Source: Ottelia alismoides
Lineage: Eukaryota > Streptophyta > Magnoliopsida > Alismatales > Hydrocharitaceae
NCBI GenBank assembly: GCA_037367405.1
Contig: JAZKJV010000680.1
Location: 248,001 to 312,000 of the forward strand
Length of the DNA stretch: 64,000 nt
Direction of reading: 5' to 3'
The notes under the pieces are model-generated. The model saw nothing but the letters and a program-made list of their open reading frames with translations, did no database searches and had not been told where the DNA came from. The position numbers and the translations under genes are program-made. Positions 21,225-29,775 of the stretch are shown here, piece by piece. Every line of letters starts with the position of its first letter. Within the stretch, counting starts at the first letter, position 1.

Positions 21225-22871
21225 CTTAGAACGATCAATTTTGCTTGTGAGGATTTGTCCAAGTACTAGATCACGTCTAGGGTTTCCTTTGAAACCCTAA
21301 TTCAAGGCATCGACTCCTTGCGCACTTCCACACGCTCCAACATCTTCCCGTCGCATCGATCGGCATCAGCGCAGGTGGCGCCCTTCTCCTCATGCAAGCG
21401 CTGCCATCTCCAGATATACAACAACTCCTTGCGCGCACCCCTTCTTCAAGCAACGCTCCTTTCCGCTCCAAGCTTTCCGATCAATTCTCTAGGCGGCACG
21501 AAAAAAATAGCGCGATCTCCATATGGCAGTTCCAGCCATCGTACCTCCCAACGAGTTGGCGGCGACATCCCCTTTCTTCCTCATGGCGATGGTCTCGCGA
21601 TCAGCCCTGCGCGAGCAGCTCCCGGGCTTGTAGTGCTTCCTCCATCGCATCCACATCTCAGCACGAATCCTCCTGTGCGACGCACCCCTGCGCGCACCCG
21701 TTCTTCCTCCAGTCACCTGTCGACGACACATCCCATCAGCAGGAGGCCCTCATCGAAGGCGCAAGCCCCATGCCACGCTCCTCATCGCAGCACCCCTGCT
21801 GCATCTCCTCCCTCGATACTCCATCGTTGCTCCTGGCCATGGTGGCACTTCTGCTGCACCAACCCCCATTACCGCACCGGCCCCCATTGGCGCGAGTCCC
21901 ATCTCCGACCCCCTCCAGGTGGAGGCACCTCCAAGACGGCACGCGACGGCGGTAGAACACGAAGGAGGGATCCCAACTGGGAACCCTAATGCTGCTGCGA
22001 TGTTTAAAAAAAGTACTGAGTGGGTTGCAGCATCCATTATAAAAAAAGAAAAGTGTTGGAAAGAGAGAGCAACCCAGTTGGGCTGAAGTAGATTGTTGCT
22101 CTTTTGGGCCCAAGTGTATGGGACGATTCAAAAAAAAGGAGAAAAAAGAAGAGAAAGAAAAGAAAGAGGGGAAGAGAGGTATGCTATGTTTTGTAAAGCC
22201 CAATTGGGATAAGGCTTCTTTGGGCCCAAATGGGCCACGTTTATTTGTCAAAAAAAGTGAAACGCCGAAAAAAAATGAACAGCTTGAAAAAAAAGGCTAC
22301 GTAGAAAAAAAGTCATACGACAAAAATGAATTGTGCAAAAAAATGAAGGAAAATAATGAAAATGAATGAAAAAACCCGCATGTTATTCATTTGTTTCTCC
22401 CAACTTGTTGCTATTTGCTCTTTATTCTATCAAGTATGGGAGAAAGGGGGAGTCAGAGATGTATTCTTCACAACTTCTACTGCCTGACCACGACTGACAG
22501 ACTGACACTCCAGATTTCGTTGATCAACCGTCTTCACCGAGCATCGAATTCTTCATCCGATCGTATACTTCTTCTTTTACGACCTGATCAATTCCTACAC
22601 TGGACTTCTTCTACAGCGATTCTTCTCCAGGCACGAAGATATTACATTCCGGTGACCTGCATGCATGACAATGATTAAGTTCCGGTGACCTGATATCGCA
22701 ATGACTCTACAGACATGGCAGTAGTCACGTTCCGGTGACCTGAAAGCCACAGACCCGTCTCGTGCGAGGTCTTCTACCAGCACCAAATATGTGTTCTTCT
22801 TGTGATGTATCGTGTGAAGATATGTTATACACTTTCTTTTTATTGCAAGCTGCAGCTTTCTCAGCTCCAGC
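21225..22871 (+). other. Internal region of element L, non-coding
   Basis: About 1.65 kb between the LINE and the polypurine tract. It contains C-rich sequence (21300-21960) with frames rich in Ser/Pro/Arg that look like composition effects, then an A/G-rich stretch (22118-22370) with GGGCCCAAATGGGCC, then three TTCCGGTGACCTG words (22648-22743). The elements K1 and K2 share the A-rich plus GGGCCCAAAT signature, which supports a non-autonomous family without its own proteins. Confidence 0.6.
22648..22743 (+). repeat. Three copies of TTCCGGTGACCTG
   Basis: The 13-mer occurs near 22648, 22680 and 22730, with spacings of about 32 and 50 bp, close to the polypurine tract of element L. Confidence 0.75.
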
Positions 22872-22882
22872 TTGAGGGGGAG

Positions 22883-23176
22883 TGTTAGAGAATGTAATCG
22901 GTGGGTAATTGGATCTCACCAAGATCCGATTACCCCACTCATGTTTAGTCCCACATGGATGAGCGGTGGGACTCCGGTCTGTCTGAGGGGCTATTTAAAG
23001 AGCCTCTCACTCCCTGTACTCATTGAGAATTCTAATAGAATACCCACCCCCTTTGAGGGCTTCTCCCGTGGTTTCATCCCGCTCCTTAGGGAGTAGGATT
23101 CCACATTAAATCATTGTTCTTCTTGTTTATCTTTCTTGTTTTATCGATTCCGTTTCCGCATTTCATATTCTTAACA
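22883..23176 (+). repeat. 3' LTR of element L
   Basis: TGTTAGAG...CTTAACA, directly after the polypurine tract TTGAGGGGGAG (22872-22882). TATA is changed to CTATTTAAAGAGCC. Confidence 0.9.
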
Positions 23177-23880
23177 TGCTATTTGTAGAAGGTCTTAAGT
23201 GCTCGTTATTGAGGATCTTGCGGGGGAGTTATTATTCTCTAACGGTGGGGGCGTTGGTTGGCATTAAGGTTCTATTTGAATCTTTGAAGAGGGATATTTT
23301 CTCTGGTTACCGGTTTCTTGAGGGTTCGACCCATCTCACGTGAATGCGCTTAAGCTCGACCCCTTCTTTCAGATCATCTGAACTCAATCGAACTTGTTAA
23401 ATCTTGGCCCCTACTTTCGGACCTAGATATGTATTCTTTTGCTGATCCATGTTGGATCCCCTTGCTCTACCATCTCTCCAGTTCATGGCGGAACCTCCAG
23501 GGACTCTCGAAGTGTGTCGAAGGGGCCATTTCTTGACTGAAGAAGTAAGGGGGTCCTTTGAGACTTTGGCAGATCCTCTCCCTCTTGATCTTCCAGAAGG
23601 TTGCCTGATGACTCTTGAAGTCCCCCCTTGGTTCATGACCTTGGATTGGGATGTGGGGTTGTGAGGGTCTACTTGTTCTATGCTCCCAACTGCCCTTGAG
23701 GGAGCCTCCTCGATCTCTTTGTCTGTTTATACTTGGGTCGAAGATGGGGATTAGAGGGAGACATGGACGTTATCGTAAATGACGAAAGGCTACAGTAGCT
23801 GGAAAAATGGTCTCGACTTAGTCTCTGGGTTACACAGATTGGGGTTGGTACCGTTAACATTGATTAACCAGGTGTCTCAA
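23177..23880 (+). other. Sequence between element L and the LINE M endonuclease, probably decayed LINE ORF1 region
   Basis: A plus-strand frame at 23449-23664 (ends SWFMTLDW-like: PPWFMTLDWDVGL) lies where the end of a LINE ORF1 would be, but no RRM or zinc knuckle is visible. The first 100 bp may still belong to the copia scrap interrupted by L. Nothing else can be supported. Confidence 0.35.
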
Positions 23881-26538
23881 TGAAGGTTATGACCTGGAAT
23901 GTATGAGGTATGCGTGACCGGAAACACAGGTCGATCGATGTGTTTGCTAGATTTGGGTTGCAATGTTTTGTTAGAGGAAACCAATCTTACGTCCCGTACA
24001 AACATTTTGTGGAACTCCTTAGGGTTTGCCTCACTATAAGATTTCAGAGCCATAGAGGCCATTGGGAGTGCACTGGGATTACAATATGCTGGAAGAACTC
24101 TCTCTTTACTTTTGTGATGGAGCACAAGGCTCCACATGTACATACTGTTCTTCTTCAGAATGTTTACACCGACTCACACTTGGTGGTTTGGATTGTGCCT
24201 GGCGATGCCAGTAGTTTGTTCAGTAGTTTGTTCCCTGGAGAGGCTTGGTTAAAGGGATGCGACTTTAATGACACTTCATTCTGTGGATCGACCTCTCCTT
24301 CGTTGAGATCGGGATCCAGGTTCTTTGGAGTTTGCGGAGTTGATTGATGATCTATGATTGAAGGTGGTGATGCACCATATACAAGGTATAACTGGAGGAA
24401 TTCAGGCTCTCGTTCTTGGATTGATTGTTTCCTAGCCTCGTCAGAGCTCATGGTGATGTTCCTTCGTCTTCAGCATCCTCAAGACCACGGTTTAGATCTG
24501 ACCACACCCCATTGATTTGTGAGTCTGGAGATGGCTTAACACCTCGAATCTTCATTAGGTTTTAGTGGTCTTGGTTATTGGAGTAGAATTTCAGAAATTG
24601 GTGTCCAACATTGGAACTCTACAATCCGCTCTGGGATTGTTGTGTCTCGTTTGGTTCAGAATTCAACTTCCTTGCATTCTGGGGTATGCATTTTCAAGAA
24701 GGAAGTCCCCGAGAAGGGAAGAGCTTGCCGGATGGTTGCAGAGATAGAGTTGCATATGCTTGATGGGATAGGGGCCGGTAGAGATCTCGTTATAGTTGGA
24801 CTACATAAGAGGGCATAATATCAAAAGATAACCGAACTTGGCGATAAGAAGCGTGTGATCGAGTGGAGCCTGAGATCGATGCAAACATGGATTAATAAGG
24901 GTGACACGAACACCAAGTTCTTCCATAAGATTGCAAGTGGTGGTGTTGACATAACCTGATTCGTTCTCTGGAGGTGAATGGTAGGCAGGTGGAAGGTGAT
25001 CGTGACATAAGCTTGGCGCTAACGAGGCATTTTCATGAATTTTCTAGGAGGTCGTTTTGGTGGTTTTGGAGTTGGACGAGTTTGGGGCGACACCTCTCTC
25101 TGAGCGTCATGTGGATTTTTTGGTTCAAAACTTCACGATGGAGTATGTAAAAGCGATGGTATGGAATTTTAATACTTACGGACACCAGGCCCGGATGGCT
25201 TTTACGTGTTCTTTTTTCGGGATTTGTTTTGGGATGTAGTTGGGAGAGATGTATAGAAGGTTGTAGAAAAGTTTGCTCGGGGCAATGCATGTTTCGACAA
25301 AGCCAACATGGCTCTCATTTTTCTTCACACAAAGAAGGTCCCTGAGAGGGTGGAAGACTTTCGGCCTCTAGCCCTCTCATTTTTCTTCTCCCAAAGATGG
25401 ACTTCTCCAAAGCATATGACACAATAGATTGGCACTTTCTGTTGGCGGTGTTGGCTAGATCAGGACTTTCCTGATGTTTGGATCTCTTGGATGAAAAGAT
25501 GCATCACGACTTCCAACGGGTTGTGTGCCCGCCCGCCTAATCCGCTTATGGGCCGAGCTTGGGCTAGGGGATTTGGGTATGGGCTGACCCGACCCACAAA
25601 AAACAAAAAAAATATAATATAAGTTAAATAATACATGTTTTAATATGATACACTTCAAGTTTTTCATATGTGACGCTAGTTTTAAATGAAATTTAATAGT
25701 TTACAAGTAACATGTAAACTACTTATATTCGTTATATAAAGTATAAATGGTATTAATAAAATCATTTATACATATTAAATACCATTAAAAAATTCAATGG
25801 AAAGAGAACGAAATGGGCCATGGGCCGGCCCATGGTGGGCTTTGGACAGAGGTTTTTGAACCTCAGCCATTCGTCCCGGCCCATGGGCCTGCGTGGCCCG
25901 CATTTTGGCCAGGTCTAGTGCTCCTCAATGGTCGCTCTGAGAGGTGTTTCTTTCACCCACAACGAGGTGTGAGGTAGGGTTGTTTCCTTTCCCCTATGTT
26001 GTTTTTTGTGCTACAGATGTATTGGCTTGCATGGATGGTAACGCGTCAGGGAATCTCTTCAGGTATTTTCCCTTGAAGACATATCTGTTCCCCTACTTGA
26101 GTATGTTAACAATATTATTTTCTTCACTGAAGGATGTAGGCAAGAGGCAAGTGGGATGGTTGCGACTCTCCATACTTTTGATGAACTTTCAGGTCTTAAT
26201 CTTAATCGAAACAAGTCAACCGTGGTACCCTTTTGTTATCAGAAGCAGATACAGTGGCATGTAGTGAGGTTTCTACCAATATGTTTCTTGGGCTACCCTT
26301 GACTTGTGGCAGTCTTAGAATCGCTGATTGGCTTCTTATGGTCGAGAAATTACAGGAAAAACTATTTGGGTGGAAGGCCGCAACCCTCTCTCTTGGTGGT
26401 CAACTCGTGGAATTGAAAAGTGTGCTCCCGGTGATTCATGTCTTCTTTATGTCTTCACGCATTCTTCTTGTTGGAATCTGCCATCGCATTGAGATGATTA
26501 TCCGGCGGTTTTTCTAGGGCATGCTAGGTCAGGATGGT
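23881..26538 (+). pseudogene. LINE M ORF2, endonuclease and RT, broken
   Basis: The endonuclease start MKVMTWNV (23881) is followed by stops. C-terminal endonuclease pieces include GSRFFGVCG and SRSWIDCFLAS (about 24310-24440). Linker and RT pieces are INKGDTNTKFFHKIASG (about 24893-24945), GATPLSERHVDFLVQNFTME (25085-25145), KMDFSKAYDTIDWHFLLAVL (about 25394-25453), then after the 25521-25918 insertion LLNGRSERCFFHPQRGV (about 25922-25972) and RIADWLLMVEKLQEKLFGWK (about 26323-26382). A stretch of RT is deleted near 25385. The YADD box is not intact. The segment stops at the MULE target duplication. Confidence 0.8.
25521..25918. mobile_element. Non-autonomous hAT-like insertion (about 400 bp) in LINE M
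   Basis: It interrupts the LINE RT between ITTSNG and LLNGR. Its ends are rich in GGGCC/GGCCC (GGGCCATGGGCCGGCCCATG near 25815) and the middle is AT-rich. The right end read inward is CTAGACCTGGCCAAAATGCG, a style known from plant hAT MITEs. A clean 8-bp target duplication was not found and the left end may be damaged. Confidence 0.55.
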
Positions 26539-26548
26539 GGAGGGCTCT
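26539..26548 (+). repeat. Target-site duplication GGAGGGCTCT (left copy; right copy 29304-29313)
   Basis: Ten identical bases directly abut both element ends. In the LINE they encode part of the conserved segment before VDWDTITMPK. Confidence 0.9.
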
Positions 26549-26660
26549 GAGAAAAATTCCTAAGAGGCGTAGTTGGAAAACATTAGTCTCCAACTAAGCC
26601 AAAAATTTTTTTTTCTTCGAATAGTGTACGCATATCGCAGACAATCTGTGCGATATAGGA
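26549..26660 (+). repeat. Left terminal inverted repeat of the MULE-like element
   Basis: Outer 16 bp match the right end at 14 positions. Inner homology is interrupted but in the same order (CTTCGAATA, T9 tract, ATAGTGTACGCATATCGCA). Confidence 0.75.
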
Positions 26661-27027
26661 AGACACATTTAATCTATGCGCTTTACGTTAGCGCATACTT
26701 TGTGTGCGTTTCCTTTCTATAGCGCAGACAATCTGTGCGATATACTCTGCTACCGGGCCAAAAAAATAAAGGAAAGCATATAGCGCATAGAAATGCTGCG
26801 ATATACTCTGCTATGCGGCAAAAAAAAATAAAGTCAGGAACAAGCTTGGACAGACAGAACATAACAACACCAAGAATTGTAATGCTTGTACTTCTTCATC
26901 CATAAGATATGTACAAAATTTGAAGAATGTTTGAATAGACGTCCATAAATAGTCTTCATTGCTTCCAAAATGAGTACATGAGGGGTACAATACAAAAAAG
27001 TAAGACTACATTGTTTACATTACATAT

Positions 27028-28723
27028 CTATCTCTTCCTCCTCCTTTGGTATGCAGTCCTTCCAAATCTGAGATCAAGATCTTGTTGTTGAGAACTTTCA
27101 ATGGCTTCTTCCTCTTCAAAGGTGGGCGCAGGTGGCGGTGTCAATGTAGCATATGCATGTTGAGCTTCTTCACCTCGAATGTTCCTTGCAGGAGCTTGTG
27201 GAGTTGACATCTCGCCGGTTCGAGGTTCAACAGGCGGTGTGACAAACTGTGTCTCTAAAACAAAGTCGGGAACGTCATCCATATCTTGGTGTCCCTCCTC
27301 CAAGTTGTCGCCATGTGCAAAATCTTGTTGTTGTGCCCTAGCCCTTGCTCGACCTCGTCCATGAGCATGTTGTTGTGCCCTAGCCCGACCTCTACCTCTT
27401 CCACGTCCTCTTCCTCTATCTTGGATGTCCTCTTGCTGCGTGTACTCCTCGTTCAAGATCATAGCATCTACAAATTGAGTTGCTAATGAACGCTCCATCT
27501 CGGCCTTGGTCTCTTGTGCTATGTCTCTATACTGGTAGTGGCCAGGATCTCTTCCTCCTAAATTCATAACAAGATCCCATCTTTGCATCTGAAAAATTGG
27601 AATACATGTTATTTACATAATAACAAGTAAGCGAAATATATTTGCGTTATGTATACTTACATTGTAGGCTAGGATTGCACCTAATCTCCCCACATATCTT
27701 CTGGTGATGCGGAGATACCAACCCATGTAATCCGGAGTTGTGCTAACCCCAATTGATTGGTCTATGTGGAGGACTCTATCGTGTCGAGACATCCAAGCAT
27801 TGATGTGGTCAATATGCTTCTCTCTCCAATCCACATCCACCTTACCCCGTAGATCGATCGCATGTAGCACCTCGTCAGTGTCGCAGGGAGCTGGAATACT
27901 CTGGCATCCATCGAATTGGCGTACGACACGGTCCGGAAAGTAGTATTCGACCACGTGGAAGTAAATAAGTGGTACACGTGACGTCCAAACATGCTGACCA
28001 TCGAGGCAATAATCTGGAAGCCCTTCCAAGATGTCACTCCCATATGGCATCCACAAAACCTGCACATACCAGAATTACATTACTCTGTGGATAATTGAAA
28101 AGAATTAAATTTCCAAAAAAAATTTATACCTGGTCGGGCGATTGCATATCAAATGCATCACGATATGGGCGAACAACGTGTGTTGGTTGCCGTCTATTCT
28201 CAAAGTCCGCCCTCCACCGAACACCTAATGGTCGCCCGTGCCATTGGGGCCTCAATCTAATGACAGGGGCTATATGGGGAAAGTGCTCCCACGCCCAAAG
28301 CTGTAAGAGGATAACAGAACCTCCTATCTCCTCAGTTCCCATGTCTGCAGCGTAACAAAGATGCCTGTACAAATAAGCCAAAGTAGCAGATCCCCAGCTG
28401 AAAGTACCAGTAACATCAAGATCGGATAAAAGCGGTAATGTAATAATCGATATCAACGATCCGCTCTTGTCCGTGAATAGGACACCTCCAAGGAGCTGCA
28501 GGATGTACGCCCTGGCATGACACATCACTGAACCATTTCCAATACACTGCAATATCTTCACGTTGTATGTGTTCCTATCCAATGAAAACATCTTACAAAC
28601 CAAATCCAATAACTCGTCATACGACATGGATTTTCTCAATCGCAGACTTCGCTTGACAGTAGAACAAGAGTCTTCATTATGACTCTTCAACTCAAACACG
28701 CAAAATATGGAATCCATAGACAT
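27028..28723 (-). CDS. Plant mobile domain (PMD) protein, MAIN-like, three exons, carried by the MULE
   Basis: Predicted exons on the minus strand are 28723-28130, 28059-27661 and 27588-27028, about 517 codons. Both introns (70 and 72 nt) have GT-AG ends (GTATAA...TGCAG; GTAAGTATAC...TTCAG) and phase 0. Exon 1 holds the PMD core: LGGVLFTDKSGSLISI, LPLLSDLDVTGTFSWGSATL, AYLYRHLCYA, then LLQLWAWEHFP and RPQWHGRPLGVRWR. Exon 2 has VLWMPYGSD, VPLIYFHVVEYYFPDRVVRQ and the W...HI..W segment. Exon 3 carries an RG/RA-rich, Gln-rich low-complexity stretch (about residues 382-420) and an acidic Pro-rich tail. PMD proteins such as MAIN and MAIL1 act in the nucleus with a PP7-like phosphatase in silencing of transposons and gene control; this role is family knowledge, not seen here. 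The start at 28723 is the first ATG in frame. The N-terminal 60 residues are not typical PMD. No stop or frameshift was found. Confidence 0.8.
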
Positions 28724-28799
28724 CCTATATAATATAATCACATGGTCTTAGGTTATACAAAATTACAATGTCGTGGGGAGGCATAAGAGATTAAGAAAC

Positions 28800-29060
28800 C
28801 TAACAAAAAATTGTGAAAACCGTTACCCTCGCAAGCAGTGGAGGCAGCGGACGGGAAGAAGCTGGGCGGAGGTCGCGGGGACGCCTGGGCGGAGGTACGG
28901 GGACGCCTGGCGGAGTTGCGGGGACGTTCTTCGCGGCTTGTGGCAACCGCGGCGGAGAAGGAGATGCTCGGGGCGGAGATGGAGATGCTCGGCGGAGGTC
29001 TTCGCGGCTGCTAGGCTCGGGCACAGACAGAAACAGTGCGAGCGAACGAAGGGTTGCGTA
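28800..29060 (-). promoter_or_regulatory. GC-rich, CpG-rich block upstream of the PMD gene
   Basis: This block lies between the PMD start and the right terminal repeat. It is much richer in G, C and CG than its surroundings and contains three imperfect units of about 24 bp (GGCGGAGGTCGCGGGGACGC type) at about 28864-28928, plus two GGAGATGCTCGG words near 28960-28995. Its place fits a promoter or 5' UTR of the PMD gene. It could be a captured host fragment. Reading frames here look like composition effects. Confidence 0.45.
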
Positions 29061-29194
29061 AGTGACCCTTCGTTCGCTCTCTGTAATTTATTTCTTCTTA
29101 AGGGTATATCGCAGGAAATGTATGCGCTACATGCATATCGCAGGATTTCTCTGCGTTACCTAGCGAAAACGCATAGAATAGCTGCGCTATTCTA

Positions 29195-29303
29195 TAGCGC
29201 ATACAATATATGCGATATCCTTACACTATACAGAGAAAAAAAAATTTTGGTGGCTTATTCGAAGAAAAAGTATTTGTAGGGATGTTACTTAGGAATTTCC
29301 CTC
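29195..29303 (-). repeat. Right terminal inverted repeat of the MULE-like element
   Basis: Reverse complement begins GAGGGAAATTCCTAAGTAAC, then CTTTTTCTTCGAATAAGCC, then ATAGTGTAAGGATATCGCA, paralleling the left end. Confidence 0.75.
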
Positions 29304-29313
29304 GGAGGGCTCT

Positions 29314-29703
29314 ACTCTGTAGACTGGGATACTATTACAATGCCTAAGGTGTTAGTGGCCTTGGTATTTCTTGCCTGGAGACCATGAACAAAGCATTGCA
29401 ACTGAAGTGATTTGCAAGAATTTGGGGCAAAGATGATTTATGTTCCAGATTCATCTGTAGGATTTATGACATCCATGCTCTGAGTGACGAAACACACCCC
29501 CCATCTTTTTATCCCTCATTCTTTTGGAAGGGTATCCAATCTTTGTTGTCGCAATTCACAGAGCTCTTTCGACATACTCTTGGAGATGGTCGTTCGTTTG
29601 CTTTTTGGACGGACCGGTGGACTGAGATGGAGGCTTGTTGTCATCCCGCTTCCCACGTCTATTTACGTTGGCCGTTGATCGAGAAGCGAGGGTTGCAGAC
29701 ATG
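29314..29703 (+). pseudogene. LINE M ORF2, segment after the MULE insertion
   Basis: Plus-strand pieces are VDWDTITMPK, SCLETMNKALQLK and ARIWGKDDLCSRFICRIYD (about 29323-29470), then PSFFWKGIQSLLSQFTELFR, HTLGDGRSFAFWTDRW and WPLIEKRGLQTWF (about 29505-29705). This is the region between RT and the C-terminal zinc finger in plant LINEs. It continues the frame cut at 26538, then is cut again by the GCCTCGAGGCG repeat. Confidence 0.8.
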
Positions 29704-29775
29704 GTTTAAAAAAAACGCGCCTCGAGGCGCAAAGGCGCTCGAGGCGAAACAGGGCGTTGAGAAATCGCCCTGAGG
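29704..29775. repeat. GCCTCGAGGCG palindromic block
   Basis: TTTAAAAAAAACGCGCCTCG is followed by AGGCGC/GCGCTCGAGGCG repeats and ends at GCCCTGAGGCG. Same word style as 1822-1962. It marks where LINE M is broken, so it is likely part of an inserted element. Confidence 0.45.

Larger units (their letters stand above)
18043..23176 (+). mobile_element. Non-autonomous LTR retrotransposon L, with LINE P nested inside
   Basis: Two LTRs of about 295 bp (18043-18337 and 22883-23176), a primer site directly after the first and a polypurine tract directly before the second define a complete plus-strand element. Flanks are GGCTA (left) and TGCTA (right), a 5-bp target duplication with one mismatch. Without the nested LINE (18417-21224) the internal part is about 1.7 kb and encodes no gag or pol. 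LTR and internal style match elements K1 and K2. The LTRs differ at roughly 20-25 positions by eye, so the insertion is old. Confidence 0.9.
26549..29303 (-). mobile_element. Mutator-like (MULE) non-autonomous element carrying a PMD gene
   Basis: The ends are GAGAAAAATTCCTAAG (26549-26564) and the inverted GAGGGAAATTCCTAAG (29288-29303), 14 of 16 identical. Looser similarity continues inward for about 100 bp: CTTCGAATA, AAAATTTTTTTTTCT, ATAGTGTA, ATATCGCA. The perfect 10-bp direct repeat GGAGGGCTCT flanks it (26539-26548, 29304-29313). Removing it restores a LINE reading into the VDWDTITMPK region. Subterminal sequence on both sides is packed with GCGATAT and ATAGCGCATA words. The size is 2755 bp. 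There is no transposase (no DDE or MULE domain), so movement would need one supplied in trans. A MULE assignment fits the 9-11 bp target size and the long degenerate TIRs. Confidence 0.85.

Noticed and set aside
18361..21240. Target duplication for LINE P
   Set aside because: CGATTATTGTTC and CGATCAATTTTG are only loosely alike; not enough to claim.
21318..21989. 223-codon open frame in element L
   Set aside because: Ser/Pro/Arg-rich with no domain, in C-rich DNA that is open in more than one frame; probably composition, not a gene.
21736..22251. 171-codon minus-strand frame
   Set aside because: Low-complexity Phe/Ser-rich reading of the A-rich tract complement; no support.
22118..22369. 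Lys/Glu-rich frame in element L
   Set aside because: An A/G-rich tract reads as Lys/Glu by composition; the same tract is non-coding in K1 and K2.
27028..28723. Calling the PMD gene an aminotransferase
   Set aside because: Database names such as aminotransferase-like plant mobile domain are historical; no aminotransferase motif is present.
28724..28741. Upstream start of the PMD frame at 28741
   Set aside because: The codon there is GTG and not ATG; the first ATG in frame is at 28723.
28773..29279. 168-codon frame on the plus strand opposite the PMD upstream block
   Set aside because: It crosses the GC-rich repeats and the terminal repeat; Arg-rich composition without homology.
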